Shown here piece after piece: positions 18,294-26,564 of a stretch of 64,000 bases of DNA. The number at the start of each line of letters is the position of its first letter. Position 1 is the first letter of the stretch. A model generated the notes under the pieces. That model was not told the DNA's origin. It saw nothing but the letters and a program-made list of their open reading frames with translations, and ran no database searches. Source of the DNA: Paraburkholderia translucens (GTDB taxonomy: Bacteria > Pseudomonadota > Gammaproteobacteria > Burkholderiales > Burkholderiaceae); assembly GCF_020881035.1 (NCBI RefSeq), contig NZ_JAJITC010000001.1, forward strand, positions 496,001 to 560,000, given 5' to 3'. Position numbers and translations under genes: made by a program.

Positions 18294-18914
18294 TCACCTG
18301 GACGTGTCGAGGCTGCGGGGTGTAAAACTCGGCAAACCGTTATTCATCGGGTCGAAAGGCGCGTTGAGCGAACCGGGCTTGGCCGGTCTGGAAGCGCCAT
18401 TCATACTCGATGTATTGTGATGCACCGGTGGAAGATAGACGAACTGCCAGTCCGCGTAACTCTGCTGCCCTTCGAAGTTCTCATATTGCTGAGGAAAACG
18501 CGCGATCTTGATCGGCACATCGGTCGAACTGCTGTGTAGTCCTCCAATTCGCCCCGCCTGATAGATGAGCACCCAATCGTTCTGGCCGGTGACAGGGTCG
18601 GCATAGGCGCGCCGCAGATGATGCAGCGGCACAGGAACACGCGTGTCGTTGAGCAGATCGTCGATCGACGCGGGCAGCGCACGTCCTGCGCGGTAATAGC
18701 GCAGTATCGCGAGCCGATATTGATCGCCGACGAACAGCAGTTGCAGCTCGGCTTCGCGTTTGCGCTGAAGCGACCAGACGTCGAGCGCGCCCATCAGCGC
18801 AATCGACAGCAGCAGGAGCGCGATCAGCAACGTCAGCATCACGAGACCGCGTTCGCGCGTCGAGCGAATTGCCATCCGTTTCACGCAGCGAATACGTGAC
18901 CCAGCAATGGTCAT
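18294..18914 (-). CDS. Pseudopilin-like protein, last gene of the atypical type II secretion operon
   Basis: This 206-residue protein has a 22-residue leader ending in RG, then a strongly hydrophobic helix (LVMLTLLIALLLLSIALMGA) and a soluble domain. This is the layout of a type IV pilin-like protein cut by a prepilin peptidase. The conserved glutamate at position +5 of the mature helix is missing, as in GspK-type minor pseudopilins that cap the pseudopilus. The later part (DDLLNDTRVPVPLHHLRRAY followed by ADPVTGQNDW) recalls the GspG layout, where a leucine-rich helix leads into a DP-containing calcium-loop region. It overlaps the preceding pseudopilin gene by 4 bases. Membership of the pseudopilin group is clear from context; the exact subunit role is uncertain. 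Confidence 0.7.
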   Translation of the reverse strand: MTIAGSRIRCVKRMAIRSTRERGLVMLTLLIALLLLSIALMGALDVWSLQRKREAELQLLFVGDQYRLAILRYYRAGRALPASIDDLLNDTRVPVPLHHLRRAYADPVTGQNDWVLIYQAGRIGGLHSSSTDVPIKIARFPQQYENFEGQQSYADWQFVYLPPVHHNTSSMNGASRPAKPGSLNAPFDPMNNGLPSFTPRSLDTSR

Positions 18915-19318
18915 CTGCCGTCTCCCACTGCCGCATCCGACGCGCTCGCCTGCGGGCTGCTCGCGGGCACGATGTCATAGACGCCGGGCTTCGTCTCGTC
19001 CGGCGAAGCGACCACGGCCCACTTGTCGTCGCCATTCACGGGGTCGAGAGGAATCGAGCGCAGATAGCGACGCGTCACGAGCACGTCGAGCGTCTCAGGA
19101 TACACGCCGTTATCGCCGTAGTACTTGTCGATCGCATCACGCATCACAGCGAGGTTCTGCGCACGCACCTGTTCCTTGCCCCGGTCGATGCTGTGCATAT
19201 AGCGCGGCAGCGCGATCGACAGCAGCAATCCGATGATCGCCATCACGACGATCAGTTCGATCAGCGTGAAGCCAGCGCAGCGCTGGCGTGTATGGGCACT
19301 TATCATGGCCGCGCTCAC
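18911..19318 (-). CDS. GspG-like pseudopilin (135 residues)
   Basis: This is a type IV pilin-like protein with a 16-residue leader and processing motif CAG|FTLIELIVVMAIIGLLLS, including the conserved Glu at +5. The periplasmic part is short and GspG-like (MRDAIDKYYGDNGVYPETLD, then RSIPLDPVNGDDKW). Translation starts with GTG at 19318, after GAGG at correct spacing. It lies 7 bp after the previous pseudopilin gene and overlaps the next by 4 bases. In such operons the extra pseudopilins probably form or prime the pseudopilus; which one is major cannot be told. Confidence 0.85.
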   Translation of the reverse strand: MSAAMISAHTRQRCAGFTLIELIVVMAIIGLLLSIALPRYMHSIDRGKEQVRAQNLAVMRDAIDKYYGDNGVYPETLDVLVTRRYLRSIPLDPVNGDDKWAVVASPDETKPGVYDIVPASSPQASASDAAVGDGR

Positions 19319-19325
19319 TCTGTCC

Positions 19326-19916
19326 TCACCACAGACGATAAGGAATGCCGTTGATGCCGACGCGATCCGACTTCGACGTCACGTCGAACACGTCTTTGCC
19401 CGCCACGTTCGGTCCCGAAGAATCGCTGCTACTGCTGTTGGTCTCGCTGTCGGTGCCGCCGGAATCAGCGTGCGCAGGAGGTTCGCCAAATGCTCGCACG
19501 TTCCAGGTGTCTTCGGGCGGCGTGTCGGGATCTCCCGGGAAAAACGGATCGCGCGGCACGCGGCGCAGGAACATCAGCAAGCCACCCTTCGGGTCCTTCG
19601 CATTCTTCACGCCGTCCACCAGCACCGTGAGCGACGGCGGATAGCCGGACGCGTCCGCCGCACGGTCGATCAGACCGACGTCGCTGGCTTCCTTGTACGC
19701 ATCGAGTGCCGTACGGATCTCGCGCAACGCGACGCTCAGTTGCTGTTCTTTCTCGCGCTGCACGATCAACTGGGAAAATGGCACGACGGCGAGCGCCAGA
19801 ATACCGACGAGCGCCAGCGTGACCACGAGCTCGATCAGCGTAAAGCCGCGCGATGCCGCGTGGCGCGCGTGGCGCATGCGGTCGAAGTCTTGATCGAAGT
19901 ACGCGAGGCCGAACAT
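19326..19916 (-). CDS. GspG-like pseudopilin with serine-rich tail (196 residues)
   Basis: The leader ends in SRG|FTLIELVVTLALVGILAL, a normal prepilin cleavage site with Glu at +5. The body has EIRTALDAYKEASDVGLIDR, YPPSLTVLVDGVKN and FLRRVPRDPFFPGD, typical of GspG-like proteins. A low-complexity Ser/Asp/Thr stretch (residues about 160-175) precedes a C-terminus ending GINGIPYRLW. It begins 3 bp after the secretin stop. An internal ATG at 19877 would give a shorter leader; I kept 19916 because the resulting 24-residue leader is within range. Confidence 0.82.
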   Translation of the reverse strand: MFGLAYFDQDFDRMRHARHAASRGFTLIELVVTLALVGILALAVVPFSQLIVQREKEQQLSVALREIRTALDAYKEASDVGLIDRAADASGYPPSLTVLVDGVKNAKDPKGGLLMFLRRVPRDPFFPGDPDTPPEDTWNVRAFGEPPAHADSGGTDSETNSSSSDSSGPNVAGKDVFDVTSKSDRVGINGIPYRLW

Positions 19917-19919
19917 GGT

Positions 19920-22232
19920 CTAGTACCCGCCGTTCTGGACCGGGTGAAGCGGGTTGTCGCTGGACATGTCGCCAGGCGGCATCACGAGGATCGGCGGCGG
20001 CGTGGTGGGTGCGGCAGGCGCCGCGGGCTCTGGCGGCGTTGTGGAAACCGCCGCTTGCGCCGCGGGCGCTGCGCTGCTGTTCTGCGCCGCGCCGCCGTTG
20101 GCATTGGCATTGGCACTATCGCTGCCTGACGGCGCTTCGGCCGCACCCTGACCGGCGGGCGGCTGAGGGCCGTTCGTGGCAGGCGCCGGCAGCGCGGGCA
20201 AGGTCGAATACCGGCCGCCAAATGGCTGGGGCGGCGGCGTCGTGCGCGGCTGCGCGGGCGGCTGGCCGAACGCGCTCTCGGGCGGCGAAGTCGCCGGCCT
20301 GCTCTGGGTGCTGCTGTGCGGCGTGGCGGCCGGCGCGCCTTCTGTGGTGCCGCCGCCCACGCTGCCCGGCCTGCGGACCACGGGATGAGGCGTCGTCGGC
20401 TCCAGTTCCGCGACGACCGGATCGAGCCGCAACTGGTCCGCGTGGACGTTGACGTCGGTGCCCGACCAGACTTCCTGCGTATCCGCATCGGCGCTCGTCT
20501 GCGCACGCACGATATGCGGTGTGATCTGCAGCACGATCTCGGTCTTCACATGATCGTTGTTGTGATTGGAGAACAGCCGTCCGAGCACGGGCAACTGGCC
20601 AAGACCCGGCACCTTGTCGGCCGACGCCCGGTCATTATCGGAAATCAACCCGCCGAGAATCTGCGTCTCGCCGTCGCGCAAGCGCAGACTCGTCGACGCG
20701 TTGCGGGTGCCGATCTGATACGCCAGCGTCGTCAGTCCGCCCGAGGAACTGCCGCCGGTCTGAATCGTATTGGTGATATTGCTCACTTCGAGGCTCAGCT
20801 TCATGCCCACGTCGCCGTCCCGATAGACCTGCGGCTCGATTTCGAGCTTGATGCCGACGTCGAGATACTGCACCGTCTGCGTATAGGACGGCCCGCTCGT
20901 GCTCGGCGTGCTCGAACTCGAAATCACCGGCACCTTGTCGCCGATCAGAATGCGCGCCTTTTCCTTGTTGCGCGCGCGTATGCGCGGACTGGCAAGCAGG
21001 TTGGCGTCGGTATCGGTCAACTTGAAGTTGGCGGTCGCCGACAGCCCGCTCACGTTCAGCGCGTTGATGGGCAAGTGATGCAGATCGCCCCAGGTACTGG
21101 CGGTGGACGGCGTGGACATGGTGAACGAGTTCGGCCATTCGATGCCGAGATCGGTTAGGCGCTCGTGCGACACTTCGAGCACCTGCACTTCCATCATCAC
21201 CTCGGGCTCGGGAATATCCTGCGCGGCGATCATTTCCTCGGCCACGCGGATCGTATCGGGGGTGCCGCGGATCGTAACGGTATTCGCATGCTCGTCGACC
21301 ACCACTTCCTTGAGCTTGAGCAGGCTCTTCAACAAGCCCTGGATCTGCTTGGCATCGACATTCGAGAGCTGGAACGTACGCACCTTCAGTTCCTGATACT
21401 CCAGTTCCTTTGCCGGCGTGGCCGGGTAGATGAAGAGCGTACTCGCGTTCAGTTGCTTCTTGTCGAGCTGGCTCTGCATCAGGATCATGTCGACGGTGTC
21501 CTGCAGCGTCGCGTTCGTGACGAAGATCGTCGTCTTCAGATCGGCGCGCACGTCGCGATCGAAAATCACATTGAGTCCCGTCGTTTTCGACAGCGCTTCG
21601 AACACCATGCGCACGTTGGCATCGCGAAACTGCAGCGAGACGGGCGTGTGCATGATCGACGAGGCGGCGACCTTCTCCTCCTTCAGGGCACGCTGCTGAT
21701 TGCGTTTGTCCTGAATCTCCCGGAGCATCTGCTGCGCGAGCGGGTTGGTCGGATTCTGCACCAACACGCGATGCACCCGTTCTTCAGCGAGCGCATACGA
21801 GCCGCGCTGCATCATGCGGTCGGCTTCCTGCAAGGAAGTGAGGTCGCGCCGGTCGCGGTCGAGCCGCGCGCCGATCTTGCGGCCGCGCTCGCTCGTCGGA
21901 TCGATCTGGTAGGCCCGGATGAGGACCTGAACCGCGAGATCATACTGGTAGCTTGCGATGTACGCTTCCGCTTCGTCGAGCAGCGCATTCATGCGCTCAT
22001 CGCGATCGCGCAGATAATCGACCTGCAATTGCGCGTTGGTGGGCTCGGTCTGACGCGTAGGTGCCGCGCAACCGCCTAGCGCGAGCACGGCCAATGCGAT
22101 GTACGCGGCCACGCGCTTCGTGAGCGGCATGTCGGTGGAGCGGCGCCTGCGGGGCGTCGAAGCGCGCGGATCACACCCAGGCGAGCCGCCGCCCCCGACG
22201 CGGCACTGATCGTGGCTGCATGCGGTTTTCAT
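19920..22232 (-). CDS. gspD: Type II secretion outer-membrane secretin GspD-like, lipoprotein
   Basis: This 770-residue secretin forms the outer-membrane gate. From residue 35 there is a lipoprotein signal (LTKRVAAYIALAVLALGGC), so the mature protein probably starts at that Cys. A TPR-like helical region follows (about 60-165), then secretin N-domains with SLQFRDANVRMVFEALSKTT and VVVDEHANTVTIRGTPDTIR, then the secretin core (ASPRIRARNKEKARILIGDK, GGLISDNDRASADKVPGLG). A Pro/Ala/Thr-rich tail of about 170 residues ends the protein. ATG at 22232 directly follows the upstream stop, giving tight coupling, but it leaves 34 arginine-rich residues before the lipoprotein signal. The in-frame ATG at 22130 would give a clean signal but lacks a ribosome site, so the true start is unsettled. 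The core assignment is certain. Confidence 0.9.
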   Translation of the reverse strand: MKTACSHDQCRVGGGGSPGCDPRASTPRRRRSTDMPLTKRVAAYIALAVLALGGCAAPTRQTEPTNAQLQVDYLRDRDERMNALLDEAEAYIASYQYDLAVQVLIRAYQIDPTSERGRKIGARLDRDRRDLTSLQEADRMMQRGSYALAEERVHRVLVQNPTNPLAQQMLREIQDKRNQQRALKEEKVAASSIMHTPVSLQFRDANVRMVFEALSKTTGLNVIFDRDVRADLKTTIFVTNATLQDTVDMILMQSQLDKKQLNASTLFIYPATPAKELEYQELKVRTFQLSNVDAKQIQGLLKSLLKLKEVVVDEHANTVTIRGTPDTIRVAEEMIAAQDIPEPEVMMEVQVLEVSHERLTDLGIEWPNSFTMSTPSTASTWGDLHHLPINALNVSGLSATANFKLTDTDANLLASPRIRARNKEKARILIGDKVPVISSSSTPSTSGPSYTQTVQYLDVGIKLEIEPQVYRDGDVGMKLSLEVSNITNTIQTGGSSSGGLTTLAYQIGTRNASTSLRLRDGETQILGGLISDNDRASADKVPGLGQLPVLGRLFSNHNNDHVKTEIVLQITPHIVRAQTSADADTQEVWSGTDVNVHADQLRLDPVVAELEPTTPHPVVRRPGSVGGGTTEGAPAATPHSSTQSRPATSPPESAFGQPPAQPRTTPPPQPFGGRYSTLPALPAPATNGPQPPAGQGAAEAPSGSDSANANANGGAAQNSSAAPAAQAAVSTTPPEPAAPAAPTTPPPILVMPPGDMSSDNPLHPVQNGGY

Positions 22233-22853
22233 TTATTTTCCTTCGCTTCGCATGGAGATGACCTGCCGCTGGTTCAAAGGCAGATAGGTCAGCACGATGT
22301 CGGTATCAGAGATCGACTCGACGCGATACTGTCCATCGACGACTTCACCCTGAGACACGATCAGCAACTGATCGCCGCTGCTGAGAAAGACGCGCGGCTT
22401 GAGCGCCGAGCCATCCATCTTGCCGAGATACACATAGGGCAACGGCGGTGCGATTGGCGGCGGCGGCGGTTCGGGCGGGGCCTGCACCACCGGGGGCGGC
22501 GGCGGCAGCCACGACGACGCGGCAAACGGGTTGTTGCGCGATTCGAGCGACATTGGCTTGCGCAGGGCCGCGAGTTTGTCGCTGGCCGTGTTCGCTTCGT
22601 CCGGCGGGTTCGGCGTCCTGGGAGCGCTCGCGCTCGCAGTCTGTGCTGGCTGCTTCGGCCGCTCCACACTCCCATGGTCCGCCGCAGCATCTCGCGCGGC
22701 GGAAGCCGGCAGCGCGCTACCCGGACGATTGAGGTTCACCGCCGCCAACGCGGTGGACGTCCAGCGCGAGACATGCCATTGCTTCACCGACAGCGCGATC
22801 GTCGCGACCAGGCACAGGCCGAGCACGGTGCGGCGAATGAAAGCGCTTTTCAT
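22233..22853 (-). CDS. PilP/GspC-like inner-membrane linker protein
   Basis: This 206-residue protein has one N-terminal membrane segment (about 8-25), a variable linker, a proline-rich spacer (LPPPPPVVQAPPEPPPPPIA) and a small C-terminal beta domain (VYLGKMDGSALKPRVFLSSG, then DIVLTYLPLNQRQVISM). That beta domain resembles the homology region of PilP/GspC, which contacts the secretin from the inner membrane. The position just before gspD and after PilO-like supports this. It overlaps the PilO-like gene by 4 bases and its stop touches the next ATG. The assignment rests on architecture more than sequence identity. Confidence 0.7.
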   Translation of the reverse strand: MKSAFIRRTVLGLCLVATIALSVKQWHVSRWTSTALAAVNLNRPGSALPASAARDAAADHGSVERPKQPAQTASASAPRTPNPPDEANTASDKLAALRKPMSLESRNNPFAASSWLPPPPPVVQAPPEPPPPPIAPPLPYVYLGKMDGSALKPRVFLSSGDQLLIVSQGEVVDGQYRVESISDTDIVLTYLPLNQRQVISMRSEGK

Positions 22854-23416
22854 GGCCGTGCGGACCGATAGACGAGCTCGAAGCGAACCCGCGCATCCAG
22901 CACATTGCCGTCGACAGCCGGCCGCTCGACATGAATCTCGCGCAACGCGGCATTCGGTACCGTGTTCAACACCGAGGCAAGGAAGCGGCGGATCGTGCCG
23001 TACTGATCCTTGACGGGCAGCAGCATCTGATAGCGCATGTAAGGTCCGCCGGAATCGGCGACCACCAGATAGTCGGCGGAACCGATTGCCAGATCGCTTT
23101 CGCGAGCATGCGCGAGGATCACGGCGATATCGTCCGCACTGCGCGCGAAGCGCGGAAACAGTTCGGGCAACGTCTCCAGCATCGCGGCGTCGGGGCGCGG
23201 ACCAGCGTTGTCGGTCGCGTGGGGCTTCTTCGCGGCATGCGTGGGCCGCGCGTCATTCGAGAGTTCACGTGTCTCGTTGCGCATACGCACCGTGCTGTCC
23301 ACCATGACGGCGGCCACACACAGCAACAGGACAGCCACGAGGCCGGGCAAACCGAGGCGGCGTGTCAGTTCGAAGCGCAAGGTCACAAGGTGTTCACGCA
23401 GCGCGCCGGGATTCAT
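22850..23416 (-). CDS. PilO/GspM-like assembly protein
   Basis: This 188-residue bitopic inner-membrane protein has one membrane segment (about 23-42) followed by a periplasmic ferredoxin-like domain. The domain segments LPELFPRFARSADDIAVILA and MLLPVKDQYGTIRRFLASVL resemble PilO/GspM. It sits between PilN-like and PilP-like genes with 4-base overlaps on each side, the order of pilMNOP. It would form a dimeric scaffold with the PilN-like protein that couples the cytoplasmic ATPase to the pseudopilus. Confidence 0.75.
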   Translation of the reverse strand: MNPGALREHLVTLRFELTRRLGLPGLVAVLLLCVAAVMVDSTVRMRNETRELSNDARPTHAAKKPHATDNAGPRPDAAMLETLPELFPRFARSADDIAVILAHARESDLAIGSADYLVVADSGGPYMRYQMLLPVKDQYGTIRRFLASVLNTVPNAALREIHVERPAVDGNVLDARVRFELVYRSARP

Positions 23417-23943
23417 GATCGGCTCCAGACAGCGGTGATCTGAAAGCGCACGGGCGTGCCCGGCACATTCGCTTCGATCTGTTGATCGTTGAGTACCGCC
23501 TCGCGCAGCAGCTTGCTCGATTGCAGATAGCGCAGATATGCAATCATCGAGTCGAAGTCCTTCGCCTCTGCCGTGATGCGGACCTGGCTCTGCACCGGGT
23601 TCTGGTCGATACCGATCAGCGCGACATCATGCTCCGGATAGTCTTCGACGATCGACAGCAAGTCTTGCCACGGCACGGTCAATTCCCGCAGCACCGCGAG
23701 ATTTTGCTTTTCGGCGAGCAACGCGGCGGGTGTCGCCTGCACCTTGACAGGATGGGACTTCGAGAGCGAACGGTGGCGTTCTTCGTCAACTCGCGCTTGC
23801 ATCTGGAGGTTCTCGTCATAGCCTTGCCATAGACGCGCACCGCTGACGAGCACCAGCGTCAGCGCAACGCATAGCAGGACCAGACCGGCCGGTGCGATAC
23901 GCGGCCGGTTGCGGGCGAAGTCGATATCGAGCGCGCGGCTCAT
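23413..23943 (-). CDS. PilN/GspL C-terminal-like assembly protein
   Basis: This 176-residue protein begins with a short cytoplasmic peptide (MSRALDIDFARNRPRIAPAG), then a membrane segment (about 20-38), a coiled coil (about 45-85), and a periplasmic domain containing DLLSIVEDYPEHDVALIGID and MIAYLRYLQSSKLLREAVLN. This is the PilN layout. The short N-terminal peptide is where PilN normally binds PilM, encoded just upstream with a 4-base overlap. Confidence 0.75.
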   Translation of the reverse strand: MSRALDIDFARNRPRIAPAGLVLLCVALTLVLVSGARLWQGYDENLQMQARVDEERHRSLSKSHPVKVQATPAALLAEKQNLAVLRELTVPWQDLLSIVEDYPEHDVALIGIDQNPVQSQVRITAEAKDFDSMIAYLRYLQSSKLLREAVLNDQQIEANVPGTPVRFQITAVWSRS

Positions 23944-24848
23944 TGCGCGTACTCCAGCAGACGGCGCGCGAAACTCTCACCCGTGTCGTCATCCATCTTG
24001 CCAACCGGCGAGGCGAGCGCCGTTACGCTCGCGAAGCGCGCGTTCAGCGGTGCAGGATCGATATCGAAGCCGTACAGGGTGAGCCCGCACTCGTCGCGTC
24101 TAACTGTCGTCCCTTCCGCGCAGCGCTCGAGAGCCTGCTCCGCGAGTACGGCGACCTGTTGCGGATCACATGCGTCGCCGGCGAACAGCCGTTGCGCGTC
24201 ATAACCGACCCAGCCCTTAGGCTCGACCAAGACGGCTTGCATCAGTGCATCCGTGGCGAAGATCAGCATCGCGCTCGCCCGAGGCATCTTGTCGAGCGCG
24301 CGATTGAGCATTTCAGGCAGACACAGTTTCAGCGTCCGCACGCCGACGCCGGCCGACGCACCCGCCTCGCGGATGCCGTCCGCCAGCGTACGCGGCAGCG
24401 CACTCGCGAAGACCGCGCGGCCGCCGCGCTGCACGCACGCGCGCACCATGACCGCTTCGGCGTCGATACCGTAGGCGTCCGCGAAATGAGCGAGCGCGAC
24501 CTCGTCAACCTCTCTTGTGCGCAACGAGCGGAAGTCGCCGCGCAGTATCGCGTGATTGCCCCAGAAGTCGTCGAGCACGATATGTGCGCCACGGATGTGC
24601 GCAGGCGTTCGCTTTTCAGGTGCCGCCTCGCTGTCCGGCGCTGGGTCCAGCGCGGCTCGCAATCCATTGAACACGCCTGTTTCGGTAAAGCATTGTTCCT
24701 CAGGCATCGGCACGCAGAACGGTTCTGACGGGGGCGTGGATTTGCGCATCCAAGTCCAGCGTGACGCACGCGGTCCCACGGCAATCTCGCGCGTACCGAT
24801 ACCGATGTTGATACGCGCGCCCGACGATTCATTCGACCATGGTGACAC
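23940..24848 (-). CDS. PilM/GspL cytoplasmic-domain-like protein, GTG start
   Basis: This 302-residue protein has no membrane segment or signal and resembles the actin-like PilM / cytoplasmic GspL group only in layout and position. Visible segments are INIGIGTREIAVGPRASRW near the N-terminus, HIVLDDFWGNHAILRGDFRS, and a late AVLAEQALERCAEGTTVRRD. I chose the GTG at 24848 because GGAGGAG lies 7 bases upstream; no ATG fits. It overlaps the gspE 3' end by 20 bp. It would recruit the ATPase to the membrane through the PilN-like protein. Similarity is weak enough that a profile search is needed to confirm the fold. Confidence 0.65.
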   Translation of the reverse strand: MSPWSNESSGARINIGIGTREIAVGPRASRWTWMRKSTPPSEPFCVPMPEEQCFTETGVFNGLRAALDPAPDSEAAPEKRTPAHIRGAHIVLDDFWGNHAILRGDFRSLRTREVDEVALAHFADAYGIDAEAVMVRACVQRGGRAVFASALPRTLADGIREAGASAGVGVRTLKLCLPEMLNRALDKMPRASAMLIFATDALMQAVLVEPKGWVGYDAQRLFAGDACDPQQVAVLAEQALERCAEGTTVRRDECGLTLYGFDIDPAPLNARFASVTALASPVGKMDDDTGESFARRLLEYAQ

Positions 24849-26550
24849 GATTGATCTCCTCCAGGGTCGTTTCGCCCTGCCGCACAAGCCTGATCGCCGA
24901 GCCGCGCAGCGTCTTCATACCCTGACGCATCGCGGCCGCCTTGATCTGCGTGAGCGGTGCGCGTTCCGACAGCAACTGCCGTAACTCGTCGTCCATCCGC
25001 AAAGCCTCGGCGATTGCACGACGTCCGCGATAGCCGCTGCCGCGGCATGCGGCACAACCTGTGCCGTGCCGGAACAGATACTCGCCCGCCGTATCGGGAT
25101 CGATGGCCGAGCGCCGCAAGGTATCAGCGTCGATGGTGTCTTCAGTGACGCAATCGGGACAACACTGCCTCAATAGGCGCTGCGCGACGACACCGTTCAG
25201 CGCGGAAACGAAGCTGTACGGATCGACTTCCATATTCGTGAAGCGCCCGATCACGTCGAACACGTTGTTCGCGTGAACGGTGGTGAAGACCTGGTGACCC
25301 GTCAATGCGGCTTGTACGGCGATTTGCGCCGTCTCCGGATCGCGGATTTCGCCGACCATGATCTTGTCCGGGTCGTGACGCAAGATCGAGCGAAGCCCGC
25401 GCGCGAAGGTCAGCCCCTTCGCCTCGTTGACGGGAATCTGCAGGATGTCGCCCAACTGATACTCGACGGGATCTTCGATGGTCACGATCTTTTCGAGGCC
25501 GTCATTGATTTCGGTGAGGATCGCGTAGAGCGTCGTGGTCTTGCCGCTGCCCGTCGGTCCCGTAACGAGCAGCATGCCGTACGGCATCGCGGCGACCGTG
25601 CGCATGAAGCGCGCGTCTTCCTGCTGAAAACCCAACGCTTCGAGCGTCAACCCGCCGGACGCCTGCGACAGCTGATACCGGTCGAGAATCCGCAGCACCG
25701 CGTCTTCGCCGAACTGGTTGGGCATGATCGACACACGAAAATCGATTTCGCGGCCTGCGTAGACCGCCTTGAAGCGGCCGTCCTGCGGCACGCGCCGCTC
25801 GGCAATATCCAGTTCGGAAATGACCTTCACGCGCGACAGCACCTGATCGGCGACGTCGCGCCCTTCGGCGCGCCCCACCACGGTCAGCACGCCGTCCACG
25901 CGGCATTTGATCATCAAGCCATTGGCGCGGCATTCGAGGTGAATGTCGCTCGCCATCATCTTGAGCGCGTCGTAGATGGTCGAATTGAGCAGGCGCACGA
26001 CCGCGCTGTCGTCGTTGCTGATACCTTGCAAGGTGAGCGCGAGCGATGTTGGGTCGCCGGCGTGCTGGCTCGTCTGCTCGAGCGCTAGCGAGTCCATCGC
26101 GCGCACGTCTTTTTCGCGCACCGCGAGCCAGGCAGTGATATCGCCGACGCTCGCGAGCGCCCATCGGTAAGGCACCGTGGGCCGCGCGCGCATGCGCTGC
26201 TCGATGCTGCCGCGCGTGCGCCGGTCGAGCGGATCGGCGATCACGAACAGCAGGCCACGCTCCTCGTCCGGATCGCGAAAGCAGATGGACAGACGCGCCG
26301 CCGCCTCGACGAACGGCACGATCTCGAAGTCCGGCTCCAGACCGTTCAACTGCCGCATCGTGAAGGGCCGCAGGTGAAACTGCGCGGCGAGTTGCGCGAG
26401 CACTTCGTCGGGGCCGGCGGGCGTTTGCGCGTACAGGTTTTCGAGCGCGCGTATGCCGGACCCGTGCCGTTCGGCGAGTGCGCGCAGCGCGTCGCGCAGA
26501 TCGACGCTGTCCGTGCCATCGATGCTTTTCGCCATGCTCCCCGTGTCCAT
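24829..26550 (-). CDS. gspE: Type II secretion ATPase GspE
   Basis: This 573-residue secretion ATPase powers pseudopilus assembly at the cytoplasmic face. The N-terminal domain (about 1-160) has the MshEN/T2SSE-N layout. The ATPase core has Walker A GPTGSGKTTTLYAI (near 332), an Asp box in TIEDPVEYQLGDI, Walker B IMVGEIRDPETAQIAV (near 397) and TGHQVFTTVHANN. Two CxxC pairs (CCPDC near 463 and CAACRG near 500) form the zinc finger of GspE/PilB ATPases. The start at 26550 lies 14 bp after the gspF stop and directly begins GspE-like sequence; the frame is open further upstream but that part overlaps gspF out of frame. All catalytic motifs are intact. Confidence 0.93.
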   Translation of the reverse strand: MDTGSMAKSIDGTDSVDLRDALRALAERHGSGIRALENLYAQTPAGPDEVLAQLAAQFHLRPFTMRQLNGLEPDFEIVPFVEAAARLSICFRDPDEERGLLFVIADPLDRRTRGSIEQRMRARPTVPYRWALASVGDITAWLAVREKDVRAMDSLALEQTSQHAGDPTSLALTLQGISNDDSAVVRLLNSTIYDALKMMASDIHLECRANGLMIKCRVDGVLTVVGRAEGRDVADQVLSRVKVISELDIAERRVPQDGRFKAVYAGREIDFRVSIMPNQFGEDAVLRILDRYQLSQASGGLTLEALGFQQEDARFMRTVAAMPYGMLLVTGPTGSGKTTTLYAILTEINDGLEKIVTIEDPVEYQLGDILQIPVNEAKGLTFARGLRSILRHDPDKIMVGEIRDPETAQIAVQAALTGHQVFTTVHANNVFDVIGRFTNMEVDPYSFVSALNGVVAQRLLRQCCPDCVTEDTIDADTLRRSAIDPDTAGEYLFRHGTGCAACRGSGYRGRRAIAEALRMDDELRQLLSERAPLTQIKAAAMRQGMKTLRGSAIRLVRQGETTLEEINRVTMVE

Positions 26551-26564
26551 GACACCCTCGCCGG

